From JAZDRH01 sp047470865 (lineage in GTDB: Bacteria; Pseudomonadota; Gammaproteobacteria; Pseudomonadales; Pseudomonadaceae), in assembly GCF_047470865.1 (NCBI RefSeq), contig NZ_JAZDRH010000017.1, positions 4,964-68,963 of the forward strand: DNA of 64,000 bases. Reading direction: 5' to 3'. The notes under the pieces were generated by a model. That model worked only from the letters and a program-made list of their open reading frames with translations. It was not told where the DNA came from and made no database searches. Position numbers and translations under genes: made by a program. Of this stretch, positions 40,951-49,770 are shown piece after piece. The number at the start of each line of letters is the position of its first letter. Within the stretch, counting starts at the first letter, position 1.

Positions 40951-43038
40951 TTATTTTTTTAAGCTAATCCAGTCAATCAGTATGTTGCCTGTCTCAACAA
41001 GGTCGGCATCTTGTTCAGGTTTTTTGTTCTTTTCTTCCTCCAATGCTTTTAAGTAAGCAGCGCTGGAGTCTTCATCTTCCTGTTTAACTTCTTTAAGTAG
41101 CTCTTCACCTTTGGCTTTGCGTTTCGCATTTTCTAAGGCCAGTTGTTTGTTCTCAATTTCGGTCTGTTCTGCTTTGCGCTTGTTAAAATCTAATGACACT
41201 GTTGTCTGTTTCATTAGCTCGTTAGCTAAGGCAAGGCGATCACGGTTGTAGACAAAGTCGGGGTTATCTTTTACGCGCTGACTGTGCTTGCTAGTTAACT
41301 GTGCAAGGTAAGGTGAAATAGGATCTTGCTTAGGCTTAATTGCTGGCTGGATAGTATCCCAAGGTAAAGCTTCAGGTAGCGCACTTTCACCAATTTCATC
41401 AATATTGACTACTGCAGGGTAGCTGATATGAGGAACAACACCTTTGTGTTGAGTGCTTTGGCCTGATACACGGTAAAACTTAGCTATGGTGTATTTTAAT
41501 TCACCATGATTGAGTGGCTGTACAGTTTGTACTGTGCCTTTGCCAAAGGTTTGCCCGCCCACAATAATGGCGCGGTTATAATCTTGCATAGCGCCAGCAA
41601 AGATTTCTGAAGCAGAAGCAGAAAGGCGATTAATCACAACAGCCAGAGGTCCTGAGTAATAAGCACCTTTGCTGCCATCTTCTAGACGATCAACTCCACC
41701 GCGACTATCACGTATTAGTACGGTAGGACCGCTGTCAATAAATAAACTGGTTAGTTCTTGAGCCTCTTGGAGCGAGCCACCGCCATTGTTACGCAGGTCA
41801 ATAATAATGCCTTCGACTTGTTCTTTTTGCAGTTCACTGATTAGTTTTTTTACATCGCGTGTGGTGCTCTTATAGTTCGCATCACCTGAGCGGTAAGCTT
41901 TAAAATCTAAGTAGAATGCTGGGATTTCAATAACGCCGATTTTATGGTCTTTTCCATTTTCTTTTACGTTAAGTACCCACTTACGTGCGGCTTGTTCTTC
42001 AAGCTTTACAGCTTCACGCGTAATAGTAATGGTTTTTGACGTTAGGTCATTTGGCGCATTAGTGGCGGGAATAATTTCGAGGCGAACCTGTGAACCTTTT
42101 TTGCCACGAATAAGCTTAACCACTTCATCAAGGCGCCAACCAATGACATCAACCATTTCGCCTTTAGTACCTTGGCCGACAGACACAATACGGTCAGAAG
42201 TGGCTAGTAGCTTACTTTTCTCGGCCGGACCTGCTGGCATTAAACGCACAATTTTAGTGTATTCATTATCAGCCTGTAATACTGCACCAATGCCTTCAAG
42301 TGAAAGGCTCATGTTGATGTCGAAGTTTTCAGCGTTATCGGGCGATAAGTAGTTTGTATGTGGGTCGTAGGTTTCGGTAAAGGCGTTAATGTAAGTTTGG
42401 AATACATCTTCACCGCGGGTTTGTTCAACACGGCTTAGATGATTTTTATAGCGTTTGACTAATAGGTCTTGAATGGCTTTATCTTCTTTACCTGCCAATT
42501 TTAAGCGTAATACTTCATCTTTTAAACGCTTGCGCCATAGATCATGTAATTCTCTTGTATTTTTTGCCCAAGGTGCTTTTTCGCGGTCAAATACAAAGCT
42601 TTCGTCGACATTAAAGTTCATTTTGTCAACGCCGGCATTGAGCGTATCTAAGGCATAATTTAAATACTGATCTAGGCTGGCCAGTTTACGTTTATAGATG
42701 GTGTAGGCAGGAGAGAGGTTGCCTTGTTGTACAAAATTGGTGAAGCTATTTTGCCATTGGTTGAATTCTTTAATGTCCTCAGCGGTAAAATAAATACGCG
42801 CTGGATCAAGTGACTTTAGATAGTTAGCATAGATTTTCTGCGATTGTGCATCATCTAATACAATTTTGTTGTAATGCTTGCGTTTTAGAATTTCAGTAAT
42901 GTTTAAGTTAGCAATAACTTGGTCGCGGGTAGGCGTTAGGTAATCCCACTTTCCGTAGTCGTAAGATGTTTTCGCAAAAGCTAAAGTGCTAAAGCTTAAA
43001 ACGAGGGCAAGGCTGGTATGTGTGATAAATTGCTTCAT
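40951..43038 (-). CDS. prc: Carboxy-terminal processing protease Prc
   Basis: A 695-residue periplasmic S41 protease. The signal peptide is MKQFITHTSLALVLSFSTLAFA. A helical N-terminal domain precedes a PDZ domain (about 235-320, GIGAVLQADNEYTKIVRLMPAGPAEK). The catalytic core has NNGGGSLQEAQELTSLFI and SASASEIFAGAMQDY (Ser) with GKGTVQTVQPL (Lys). It trims C-termini of envelope proteins such as penicillin-binding proteins and lipoprotein hydrolases. Length and order are as in Pseudomonas and E. coli Prc. Confidence 0.94.
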   Translation of the reverse strand: MKQFITHTSLALVLSFSTLAFAKTSYDYGKWDYLTPTRDQVIANLNITEILKRKHYNKIVLDDAQSQKIYANYLKSLDPARIYFTAEDIKEFNQWQNSFTNFVQQGNLSPAYTIYKRKLASLDQYLNYALDTLNAGVDKMNFNVDESFVFDREKAPWAKNTRELHDLWRKRLKDEVLRLKLAGKEDKAIQDLLVKRYKNHLSRVEQTRGEDVFQTYINAFTETYDPHTNYLSPDNAENFDINMSLSLEGIGAVLQADNEYTKIVRLMPAGPAEKSKLLATSDRIVSVGQGTKGEMVDVIGWRLDEVVKLIRGKKGSQVRLEIIPATNAPNDLTSKTITITREAVKLEEQAARKWVLNVKENGKDHKIGVIEIPAFYLDFKAYRSGDANYKSTTRDVKKLISELQKEQVEGIIIDLRNNGGGSLQEAQELTSLFIDSGPTVLIRDSRGGVDRLEDGSKGAYYSGPLAVVINRLSASASEIFAGAMQDYNRAIIVGGQTFGKGTVQTVQPLNHGELKYTIAKFYRVSGQSTQHKGVVPHISYPAVVNIDEIGESALPEALPWDTIQPAIKPKQDPISPYLAQLTSKHSQRVKDNPDFVYNRDRLALANELMKQTTVSLDFNKRKAEQTEIENKQLALENAKRKAKGEELLKEVKQEDEDSSAAYLKALEEEKNKKPEQDADLVETGNILIDWISLKK

Positions 43039-43154
43039 GCTCGATCTACGTTATCTAAATGTGAATGCCGTATTAGGCTAACATAGCTTAATACAGTTCC
43101 CTTTGTCCTACACAACAAGTAGAACTTAACCACGAATTACACTATGGAGGCACA

Positions 43155-44105
43155 ATGAAGGCTTTGCAAGGTATTGATGGTCAACCTTCGTTTGTAGACG
43201 TTAAGGCCCCAGATTGCGCACAGGGGCAGGTACGTATCAAAGTAATGGCTGTAGGGCTTAACCGTGCGGACCTATTACAAGTTAAAGGATTATATCCGCC
43301 ACCTAAAGGAGTCAGTGATGTTTTAGGTCTAGAGTGTGCAGGTGTTATCACTGAAACTGGCGAAGATTCACGCTGGAAAATTGGTAACAAAGTTTGTGCG
43401 TTACTGGCTGGAGAGGGAATGGCAGAAGAAGTGGTGGTTGATGAGCGCCACGTTTTACCTATTCCAGAAGGTCTAAGTTTTGAACAGGCGGCTGTATTGC
43501 CAGAGGTATATAGCACCGCATGGCTTAACTTATTTCAGCTAGGTGATCTAAAACCAGGCGAGAAAGCCTTGCTTTATGCAGGTGCTAGCGGTGTTGGCTC
43601 GGCAGCCATTCAGCTATGTAAAGCCTTTAACAGCCCTTGCTGGGTTACTGTTGGTTCACCTGAGCGCCTGCAGCATTGCCAAGCGTTAGGGGCAGAAGGT
43701 GGTGTAGTGCGCCATCAAGGTATTGAGGCTTTACAGGACTTTGCCCCTTTTGATGTTGTACTTGATCCTGTCGGTGCTAGCTATGCTGAACAAACCTTGA
43801 AAATGCTTAAGCAAGATGGGCGCTGGGTTAATATAGGTTTAATGGGGGGGCGTAAGTTTGAGCTTGATATGGCGCTTATTTTAGGTAAGCGTATTCAGTT
43901 GATAGGCTCCACTTTGCGCGCGCGCGATGCTGATTTTAAAGCTCAGCTCATTCAAGATTTGGAAACCTATGTTTGGCCGTTGTTTGCAGCTTCTGAGCTT
44001 GATCCTTGCTTGGAGGAGGTATTTGATTGGGCAGAAGCTAAGGCAGCCTTTGAAAAGCTTGGCAGTAATACGGTGAGCGGTAAGTTAGCACTAAGTATCA
44101 ATTAA
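43155..44105 (+). CDS. NAD(P)H quinone oxidoreductase, PIG3/QorA type
   Basis: A 316-residue zinc-free medium-chain dehydrogenase. The opening MKALQGIDGQPSFVDVKAPDC, then VGLNRADLLQVKGLYPPP and DVLGLECAGVI, are PIG3-type features. The nucleotide motif is AGASGVGSAAIQLCK. It would reduce quinones with NADPH in the cytoplasm. GGAGG precedes the ATG. It is divergent from prc across 116 bp and ends in a strong convergent hairpin. Confidence 0.9.
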   Translation: MKALQGIDGQPSFVDVKAPDCAQGQVRIKVMAVGLNRADLLQVKGLYPPPKGVSDVLGLECAGVITETGEDSRWKIGNKVCALLAGEGMAEEVVVDERHVLPIPEGLSFEQAAVLPEVYSTAWLNLFQLGDLKPGEKALLYAGASGVGSAAIQLCKAFNSPCWVTVGSPERLQHCQALGAEGGVVRHQGIEALQDFAPFDVVLDPVGASYAEQTLKMLKQDGRWVNIGLMGGRKFELDMALILGKRIQLIGSTLRARDADFKAQLIQDLETYVWPLFAASELDPCLEEVFDWAEAKAAFEKLGSNTVSGKLALSIN

Positions 44106-44115
44106 TAGCTGATGC

Positions 44116-44151
44116 TAATAGCCCATGGGTAAGCAACCACATGGGCTATTA
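44116..44151. terminator. Convergent terminator
   Basis: A 12-bp perfect stem TAATAGCCCATG / CATGGGCTATTA between the oxidoreductase and apeB, adjacent to both stop codons. Confidence 0.75.
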
Positions 44152-44153
44152 GG

Positions 44154-45437
44154 TTATAGGTGCTGTTGATTATAAAAGGCACAAAGTGCCTGTATTAAAT
44201 AACTAAGGTCATGGCTGCCAGCGGTTTCACGAATAGAATGCATGGCAAATGTAGGAACACCAATATCAATCGTAGGTATACCAATTTTACTGGCAGTAAT
44301 AGGGCCTATGGTTGAGCCACATGCCATATCACTACGGGTAACAAAACTTTGATAAGGCACCTTCTGGGCTTCACAGAGCTGTCTAAAAAAGCCAGAGGTT
44401 TCACTTGTAGTTGCATAACGTTGGTTGGCGTTAATCTTAATCACAGGGCCTTTATTGAGCAGCGGGCCATGGTTTTGATCATGTTTTTCTGTGTAATTAG
44501 GGTGCACGCCATGTGCATTGTCGGCAGAAATCAATAAAGATTGTTGAATGCTACGTACAAAATCTTCCTCACTGCCATGAATGCGGCGCAATACCTGTTC
44601 TAAGAAAGGGCCATCAGCACCGCAGGCTGAAGCTGAGCCAACTTCTTCATGATCAGTACAAACTAATAGGCTGTTATATTGCTGGTTGCTAGTAATAAGA
44701 GCTTGCAGGCCAGCATAGCACGACAGTAAGTTATCTAAGCGGGCACTAGTAATAAACTCTTGATTTAACCCAATAACACTGGCGCTTTGCACATCATAAA
44801 AGCACAGCTCAAAATCTAAAATCTGTGCTGTATTAAAACCATGCTCTGCTTGTATCTGAGTCTGTAATAGCTGCTTGAAGTCGGGTGACTGCTCTGTTTC
44901 TAGTTGCGCTAAAATAGGCATTATTTCTTTTTGAGGGTTAATATCCCAGCCACTGTTTGCGCTACGGTTTAAGTGAATGGCTAGATTGGGTATATTGGCA
45001 ATGGCACGTTGAAAGTTAATTAGGCAGCTATGACGTTGTTTGTGTTCATCCAAATAGGTGACACGACCTGCTAATGAAAGATCACGATCAAACCAAGGTG
45101 CTAATAAAACACCACCATAAATCTCAACGCCCAGTTGCCAGTAGTTTTTTTCTACATGGTTGGCATTGGGGCGTACTTTTAAGCATGGGCTATCGGTGTG
45201 GGCACCCACCATACGCCAGTTACTTTGATTGGCTTCCTGAGCGAGATAAAAAGCAATAATCGAAGAGTCGTTACGCTTAACTATGTAGCCTTGGTTTTTT
45301 TCTAGCTGCCAAGGCTCGCGCTCATCGAGCAACTGAAATCCTGCGCCTAATAAGCAACACTCAATATTTTTAGTGGCATGAAAAGGAGTAGGTGAAGCAT
45401 TAATAAACTCAATTAAGCCTTGGCTGTGGTCAAGCAT
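44154..45437 (-). CDS. apeB: M18 family aminopeptidase ApeB
   Basis: A 427-residue dinuclear zinc aminopeptidase. Family signatures include ASPTPFHA near the N-terminus, VGAHTDSPCLKVRP (metal ligands), DHEEVGSAS, DMACGSTIGP and GVPTFAMHSIRETAG (C-terminal His). The cytoplasmic enzyme removes N-terminal residues in peptide turnover. Length and motifs are standard for the bacterial M18 ApeB group. Confidence 0.94.
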   Translation of the reverse strand: MLDHSQGLIEFINASPTPFHATKNIECCLLGAGFQLLDEREPWQLEKNQGYIVKRNDSSIIAFYLAQEANQSNWRMVGAHTDSPCLKVRPNANHVEKNYWQLGVEIYGGVLLAPWFDRDLSLAGRVTYLDEHKQRHSCLINFQRAIANIPNLAIHLNRSANSGWDINPQKEIMPILAQLETEQSPDFKQLLQTQIQAEHGFNTAQILDFELCFYDVQSASVIGLNQEFITSARLDNLLSCYAGLQALITSNQQYNSLLVCTDHEEVGSASACGADGPFLEQVLRRIHGSEEDFVRSIQQSLLISADNAHGVHPNYTEKHDQNHGPLLNKGPVIKINANQRYATTSETSGFFRQLCEAQKVPYQSFVTRSDMACGSTIGPITASKIGIPTIDIGVPTFAMHSIRETAGSHDLSYLIQALCAFYNQQHL

Positions 45438-45456
45438 GGGTAATCCTTAAAAATAC

Positions 45457-45879
45457 TTACTGACTTAGTGTGAGCACTAGTTCTTGTTGTTTACCATAGG
45501 TAATAATTAGCTTTTTCGTGCTTGCATCATAAGTCCAAAATTTAGCGCTTTCTAAAGCAGCAATAAACTCATTTTCTTGACGCATTAACGCAGCAGAGCA
45601 TTGTTTACGTGTAGTGCCAATTGAGCTAATTAGCAAGGAATGATCACTCACTTGATAATGCGCCATAAAACTATTGCAGGAGGCTAAACCATAAGCCCTG
45701 TTGTCTTTTTCAAAGCTTAAAGTGGTAAAACTTCCCATAATAGGTTGACGATTATCAATAGATTCAATATGGAATGTTTTACCTAAGGGCAACTGTTTAG
45801 GGTTAGTGCTTAATAGCGAGCATCCTGTTAACGTTAAGCCTGTAATAACGGCACAAAGTAATTTAAATTGAGAGTTCAT
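45457..45879 (-). CDS. META-domain (HslJ-like) lipoprotein
   Basis: About 140 residues. Lipoprotein signal MNSQFKLLCAVITGLTLTGC, then a META domain with LSFEKDNRAYGLASCNSFMAHYQV and TRKQCSAALMRQENEFIAAL, the conserved C-x-N and C-x6 pattern of HslJ. META lipoproteins are linked to heat or novobiocin resistance. GGAGG upstream of ATG 45879 decides the start; the longer frame to 45915 runs into the neighbour. Confidence 0.8.
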   Translation of the reverse strand: MNSQFKLLCAVITGLTLTGCSLLSTNPKQLPLGKTFHIESIDNRQPIMGSFTTLSFEKDNRAYGLASCNSFMAHYQVSDHSLLISSIGTTRKQCSAALMRQENEFIAALESAKFWTYDASTKKLIITYGKQQELVLTLSQ

Positions 45880-45884
45880 TTGAT

Positions 45885-46322
45885 TTACGCCTCCTGCTGT
45901 TGGCATTGACGACATAGATGACGATCATGTCGATTTTGCCAGCCTAGTTCCATTAAACGAGCTTCTGCTGCGGGTGATAACGCTTTCTTGCCTAAGCTTG
46001 CATCAACTGCAAATTCTAAATTGAGCAATACAGCACACCCATCACAAGTTACTTGCCATGTGTGAATAGCAAGTTCTTTAAAGGCTGGACCGGTAGCAAC
46101 TGCAACCCATTGGTTACTTGGATTGATAAGATGACGCACCTTGCTGACGGTAAGGCGCATGCTTAAGTCTTTGCTGCCCTTGAGTGTGACCAAAACCTGA
46201 TCCCCTTTCTGAATAGAGCCACCTATGCCTGTTAATTGATATTGACCAGGGCTTAATGCGCGGCATTCAGTCAGTGTATGTTGGGGGTTGAGTAAGTTGT
46301 AACGAAAATCGTGTTCAGTCAT
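45885..46322 (-). CDS. Hypothetical protein with paired CxxC motifs
   Basis: About 145 residues from ATG 46322. The middle is beta-rich (GSIQKGDQVLVTLKGSKDLSMRL) and could be a PilZ-like barrel, but the RxxxR PilZ signature is not evident. Two CxxC motifs, CDGC and CRQC, suggest zinc binding. It lies 19 bp after pilR and is probably co-transcribed with pilS-pilR. The name is left open. Confidence 0.6.
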   Translation of the reverse strand: MTEHDFRYNLLNPQHTLTECRALSPGQYQLTGIGGSIQKGDQVLVTLKGSKDLSMRLTVSKVRHLINPSNQWVAVATGPAFKELAIHTWQVTCDGCAVLLNLEFAVDASLGKKALSPAAEARLMELGWQNRHDRHLCRQCQQQEA

Positions 46323-46341
46323 GCAAGGTCCTGTTAGGTAA

Positions 46342-47688
46342 TTAATCAATACCTAATTTTTTTAAACGGTATCTTAAAGAGCGAAAGCTTAAGCCTAAAC
46401 GCTCAGCCGCGGCAGTTTTGTTCCAATGGCAAGCATCAAGTGCTTGTACGATAACATCGCGCTCAATTTCTTCTAAATGATCTTCTAGGTTATCAACCGC
46501 TGCTAGCTTAGTCGTATAACTGGAGTCATTATTACTATAACCACCAATGGCAGGAGTTAACTGGAGATCATCAGCTAGAATGGCATCATTATCGCATAGT
46601 GTGTATGCACGTTCGAGAACGTTCTCTAGCTCTCGCACATTACCTGGAAAACTGTAGCTTTCTAGTTTTTTCAGTGCAAGCGGGTGCAGCTTTACTTGCA
46701 TATCATCTTGATTGAGTGCTTTTAAAATATAGTCGCAAAGCAAAGCGATATCGCCATGCCGCTCACGTAAAGGAGGAATACGTAGCTCAATCACATTTAG
46801 CCGATAATACAGATCTTGGCGAAAACGTCCTTCTTGAACTTCTTGCGCCAAGTCTTTATGCGTGGCGCACAAAAAACGGACGTCAATATTAACTTCTTGA
46901 GCTGCACCAACAGGGCGGATAGCTTTTTCTTGAATAGCACGCAGTAGCTTTACTTGCATGTTTAGTGGCAGATCAGCCACTTCATCAAGAAACAATGTAC
47001 CTCCGTTGGCCGCTTGAAATAGACCTTGATGCTCGCTTACAGCACCGCTAAAGCTGCCTCGCTTATGACCGAAAAGCTCGCTTTCAATTAGGTCAGCAGG
47101 AATCGCACCACAGTTAACTGGAATAAAAGGCTCGTTTACGCGAGGCCCTAATGCATGGATTTGCCGAGCTGCCAATTCTTTACCACTACCAGATTCACCA
47201 CAAATATAAATAGGTGCTTGACTTCGAGCGAGCTTTTTAATTTGTTTGCGTAGTTTAACCATGGCTGCGCTTGAGCCTAGTAAAGGGCTGTGTTCATTTT
47301 CCTCTATGGTTTCTGTTTCATCGTCTAAACGTAGTGCACTGGTAACAATTTCGCGCAGTGTATTTAAATCAATGGGTTTGGAAATAAAGTCAAAAGCCCC
47401 TGCTTTTAACGACTGAATAGCTGTTTCAATGCTGCCAAAGGCAGTAATCATAGCGACAGGTGTATGGGGATGGTATTGCTGGATATATTGGATAATTTCC
47501 AGGCCAGAACCATCAGGTAAACGCATATCGGTTAAACACAGATCAAAACTGTTTTCATCCAGTAGATCACGCGCTTGGGCTACGGTTTCTGCGCGAAAAG
47601 GTATGAGCTTCATGCGGCGCAAAGTAATATCTAATAATTCTAAGATATCTGGCTCATCATCAATAATGAGAACAGTTTGACGTTGCAT
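46342..47688 (-). CDS. pilR: Type IV pilus sigma-54 response regulator PilR
   Basis: A 448-residue NtrC-class activator that drives pilin transcription with RpoN. The receiver domain (1-125) has LIIDDEPDI and phospho-acceptor Asp in CLTDMRLPDGSG. The AAA+ domain has GESGSGKE, DEVADLPL and GHKRGSFSGAV, the sigma-54 contact loop with Ser in place of the usual Thr of GAFTGA. A Fis-type HTH follows at the C-terminus (WNKTAAAERLGLSFRSLRYRL). It lies 9 bp downstream of pilS. Confidence 0.92.
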   Translation of the reverse strand: MQRQTVLIIDDEPDILELLDITLRRMKLIPFRAETVAQARDLLDENSFDLCLTDMRLPDGSGLEIIQYIQQYHPHTPVAMITAFGSIETAIQSLKAGAFDFISKPIDLNTLREIVTSALRLDDETETIEENEHSPLLGSSAAMVKLRKQIKKLARSQAPIYICGESGSGKELAARQIHALGPRVNEPFIPVNCGAIPADLIESELFGHKRGSFSGAVSEHQGLFQAANGGTLFLDEVADLPLNMQVKLLRAIQEKAIRPVGAAQEVNIDVRFLCATHKDLAQEVQEGRFRQDLYYRLNVIELRIPPLRERHGDIALLCDYILKALNQDDMQVKLHPLALKKLESYSFPGNVRELENVLERAYTLCDNDAILADDLQLTPAIGGYSNNDSSYTTKLAAVDNLEDHLEEIERDVIVQALDACHWNKTAAAERLGLSFRSLRYRLKKLGID

Positions 47689-47697
47689 ATCAAGCCC

Positions 47698-49311
47698 TTA
47701 GTTAGGTTGTGAAAACGTAATACGAAAGCAAGCGCCTGTAGTGCGCGAGTCTTGCTCCATAGGAATGTAATCTAGTCGTGCCTTATTACTTTCACAGATT
47801 TGACTGGAAATATATAACCCTAAACCTGTTCCCTTACTTTCTGTTGTAAAAAATGGCTCAAATATACTTGCCTGATCTGCCTCAGGTACACCTGGGCCTT
47901 CATCAATTAGATCTATCATAGGAAGATCGCTAACGGGATGCCTGAACAAATGCATTGTAATAGTAGCTTTAGGATGTAATTTGGCGCTATGTCTTAGTCC
48001 ATTTTCGACCAAGTTATCCAGCACCTGATCAAGCTGTACAGGGTCAAAATAGGTTTGTAAGTTCATACCATCGGCATTCAAAATAATTTCTCGCTGGCGT
48101 GTATTATTCTCACGAAAGTTTGCAATGTAACGATACAGCCAATAACGCAAATCAAGTAGCTGAGGCTCGCTAGTACGCTGGCGAGAAAGCTGTAAAACAT
48201 TTTCGATAATAGTGTTCATGCGCCTAGTATTCTCTAACACAATTTGCGTTAGGCGCTGATCGGCAGGATCCAATATATCAGATTCTTGTAATAACTGAGC
48301 AGCATGGCTAACGGCGCCTAAAGGGTTGCGAATTTCATGGGCGATACCCGCCGTTAAACGCCCAAGAGAAACCAGCTTTAAATGCTGAGCGTGCTGAGTA
48401 ATTTGTGAAACATCCTCAAGGAAAATCATTATTTGCGTTTCATTACCTACATTCAAGGCCTCAATTGTAGGTTGCACCACATAATCACTGCCTGAGATTG
48501 TAATGGTTTCTAGGTTAAGCGAAGGGTTTTTTTGCCATTGCTCGATCCGCGCAATAAGGTCTTTATTATGTGCTTTTAATAGTTGTCCTTTAAGTAGTGT
48601 GGCATTAAACATACGATTAGCACTGTGATTTGACTGCAAAATACGAAAACTATTATCTAACACCAAAATTCCGGTTTTCATATGCTCCAGAATGAGCTCA
48701 TTAAGTGCTTGTAAATCGGCAATATTGCTGGCACGTTGCTGGGCAAGAGACTCGGTTTCAGACACGCGACGGGTCATTGCCTGTACAAAAAAAGCCACAG
48801 CAAAAGACAAAATACCAATAGTACTGGCTTGAAGTAGCAGGCTATTAGCTTGTGCTTGAGAAAAATTAAAATAAAAAGTAAAGAAAACAACGCCAGCGCA
48901 AGCAATTGAAGCAAGTAATAAACCAGCTCGCCCACGAATAAAAATATTACCAATAGCAACAGAAATTACTAATAAACTACCAATGCTACTACTGATACCG
49001 CCAGCAATGAAGAATAGATAGGTTAAGCAGGCAATATCAGCAAATGTCAGCAGTAGCATGCCGACCTGTTTAGGTGGATGTTGTATGCCAATTAATAGTA
49101 ATAAGTTGACTAAAAGATAAGCCCAGCTACTAATTTTAAATAGTGCTACCTGAGCAGGCGGTTCTAAGGAACCTGTACTAATACCTATCAGCGCTAGCGC
49201 AATAACAAAGCGATAGAGGCTGTAAAGGCGAAAGTAGCGATGCCCTTTATCGCCGAATAAAGGGATCGCATAGATTGAATCACTGTTGGCTGAGTTTTTG
49301 GTGCTGTTCAT
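47698..49311 (-). CDS. pilS: Type IV pilus sensor histidine kinase PilS
   Basis: A 537-residue (from ATG 49311) membrane kinase. Six hydrophobic helices (about 30-190) precede a PAS-like region, the HisKA box GIAHEIRNPLGAVSHAAQLL and a HATPase domain with DEGPGVPE and GTGLGLYIS. It senses pilin level in the membrane and signals to PilR. An in-frame ATG at 49335 is an alternative start. The start overlaps the 3' end of the upstream PP0621-family gene. Confidence 0.9.
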   Translation of the reverse strand: MNSTKNSANSDSIYAIPLFGDKGHRYFRLYSLYRFVIALALIGISTGSLEPPAQVALFKISSWAYLLVNLLLLIGIQHPPKQVGMLLLTFADIACLTYLFFIAGGISSSIGSLLVISVAIGNIFIRGRAGLLLASIACAGVVFFTFYFNFSQAQANSLLLQASTIGILSFAVAFFVQAMTRRVSETESLAQQRASNIADLQALNELILEHMKTGILVLDNSFRILQSNHSANRMFNATLLKGQLLKAHNKDLIARIEQWQKNPSLNLETITISGSDYVVQPTIEALNVGNETQIMIFLEDVSQITQHAQHLKLVSLGRLTAGIAHEIRNPLGAVSHAAQLLQESDILDPADQRLTQIVLENTRRMNTIIENVLQLSRQRTSEPQLLDLRYWLYRYIANFRENNTRQREIILNADGMNLQTYFDPVQLDQVLDNLVENGLRHSAKLHPKATITMHLFRHPVSDLPMIDLIDEGPGVPEADQASIFEPFFTTESKGTGLGLYISSQICESNKARLDYIPMEQDSRTTGACFRITFSQPN

Positions 49312-49504
49312 TGCAGTACCATTTTCCGTTAGCATAAACCGCCGTCTGTTTAGGGCTGTGTGTATTGCAATAGGCGCAACGTACAGTATCTGTTACCTGC
49401 GTAGTAGGCCGCTGTTGTAAACGCTGATGCTGTTGGTATTTACGCCATAGAGCATATGCACAATAGCCAATCACAGCTAAGATAAATAAACGAAAAAGTC
49501 CCAT
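49280..49504 (-). CDS. PP0621 family small zinc-ribbon membrane protein
   Basis: A 74-residue protein. One N-terminal membrane helix (MGLFRLFILAVIGYCAYALW) is followed by a basic stretch and a C-terminal zinc-ribbon-like CAYCNTHSPKQ...YCNEQH. This is the PP0621 family always found before pilS in pseudomonads. It overlaps pilS and probably heads the pilS-pilR operon. Confidence 0.85.
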   Translation of the reverse strand: MGLFRLFILAVIGYCAYALWRKYQQHQRLQQRPTTQVTDTVRCAYCNTHSPKQTAVYANGKWYCNEQHQKLSQQ

Positions 49505-49770
49505 TGTTATTCCGTAACAAAATTACAATTGCTATTAGTGTGCCCTGTTTTAGCTTTACTTTGAAAGTAGTAAACATGAGCACTGTTGATTTTGTAGTAA
49601 AACGTTAAATACTTTTTGAGTTTAGATGTTTTAGGTTAATTTTAGCTTAAATAATAGTGTCATTTGTGGCTTTTAATTCACAGTGGTAATGCTCATTACG
49701 TGAGAAGAATGCCAAAGTTGGATAACTGCGGTTACAATTGAGCCTTACCCCAAAACAGTAAAGGTGTGGT

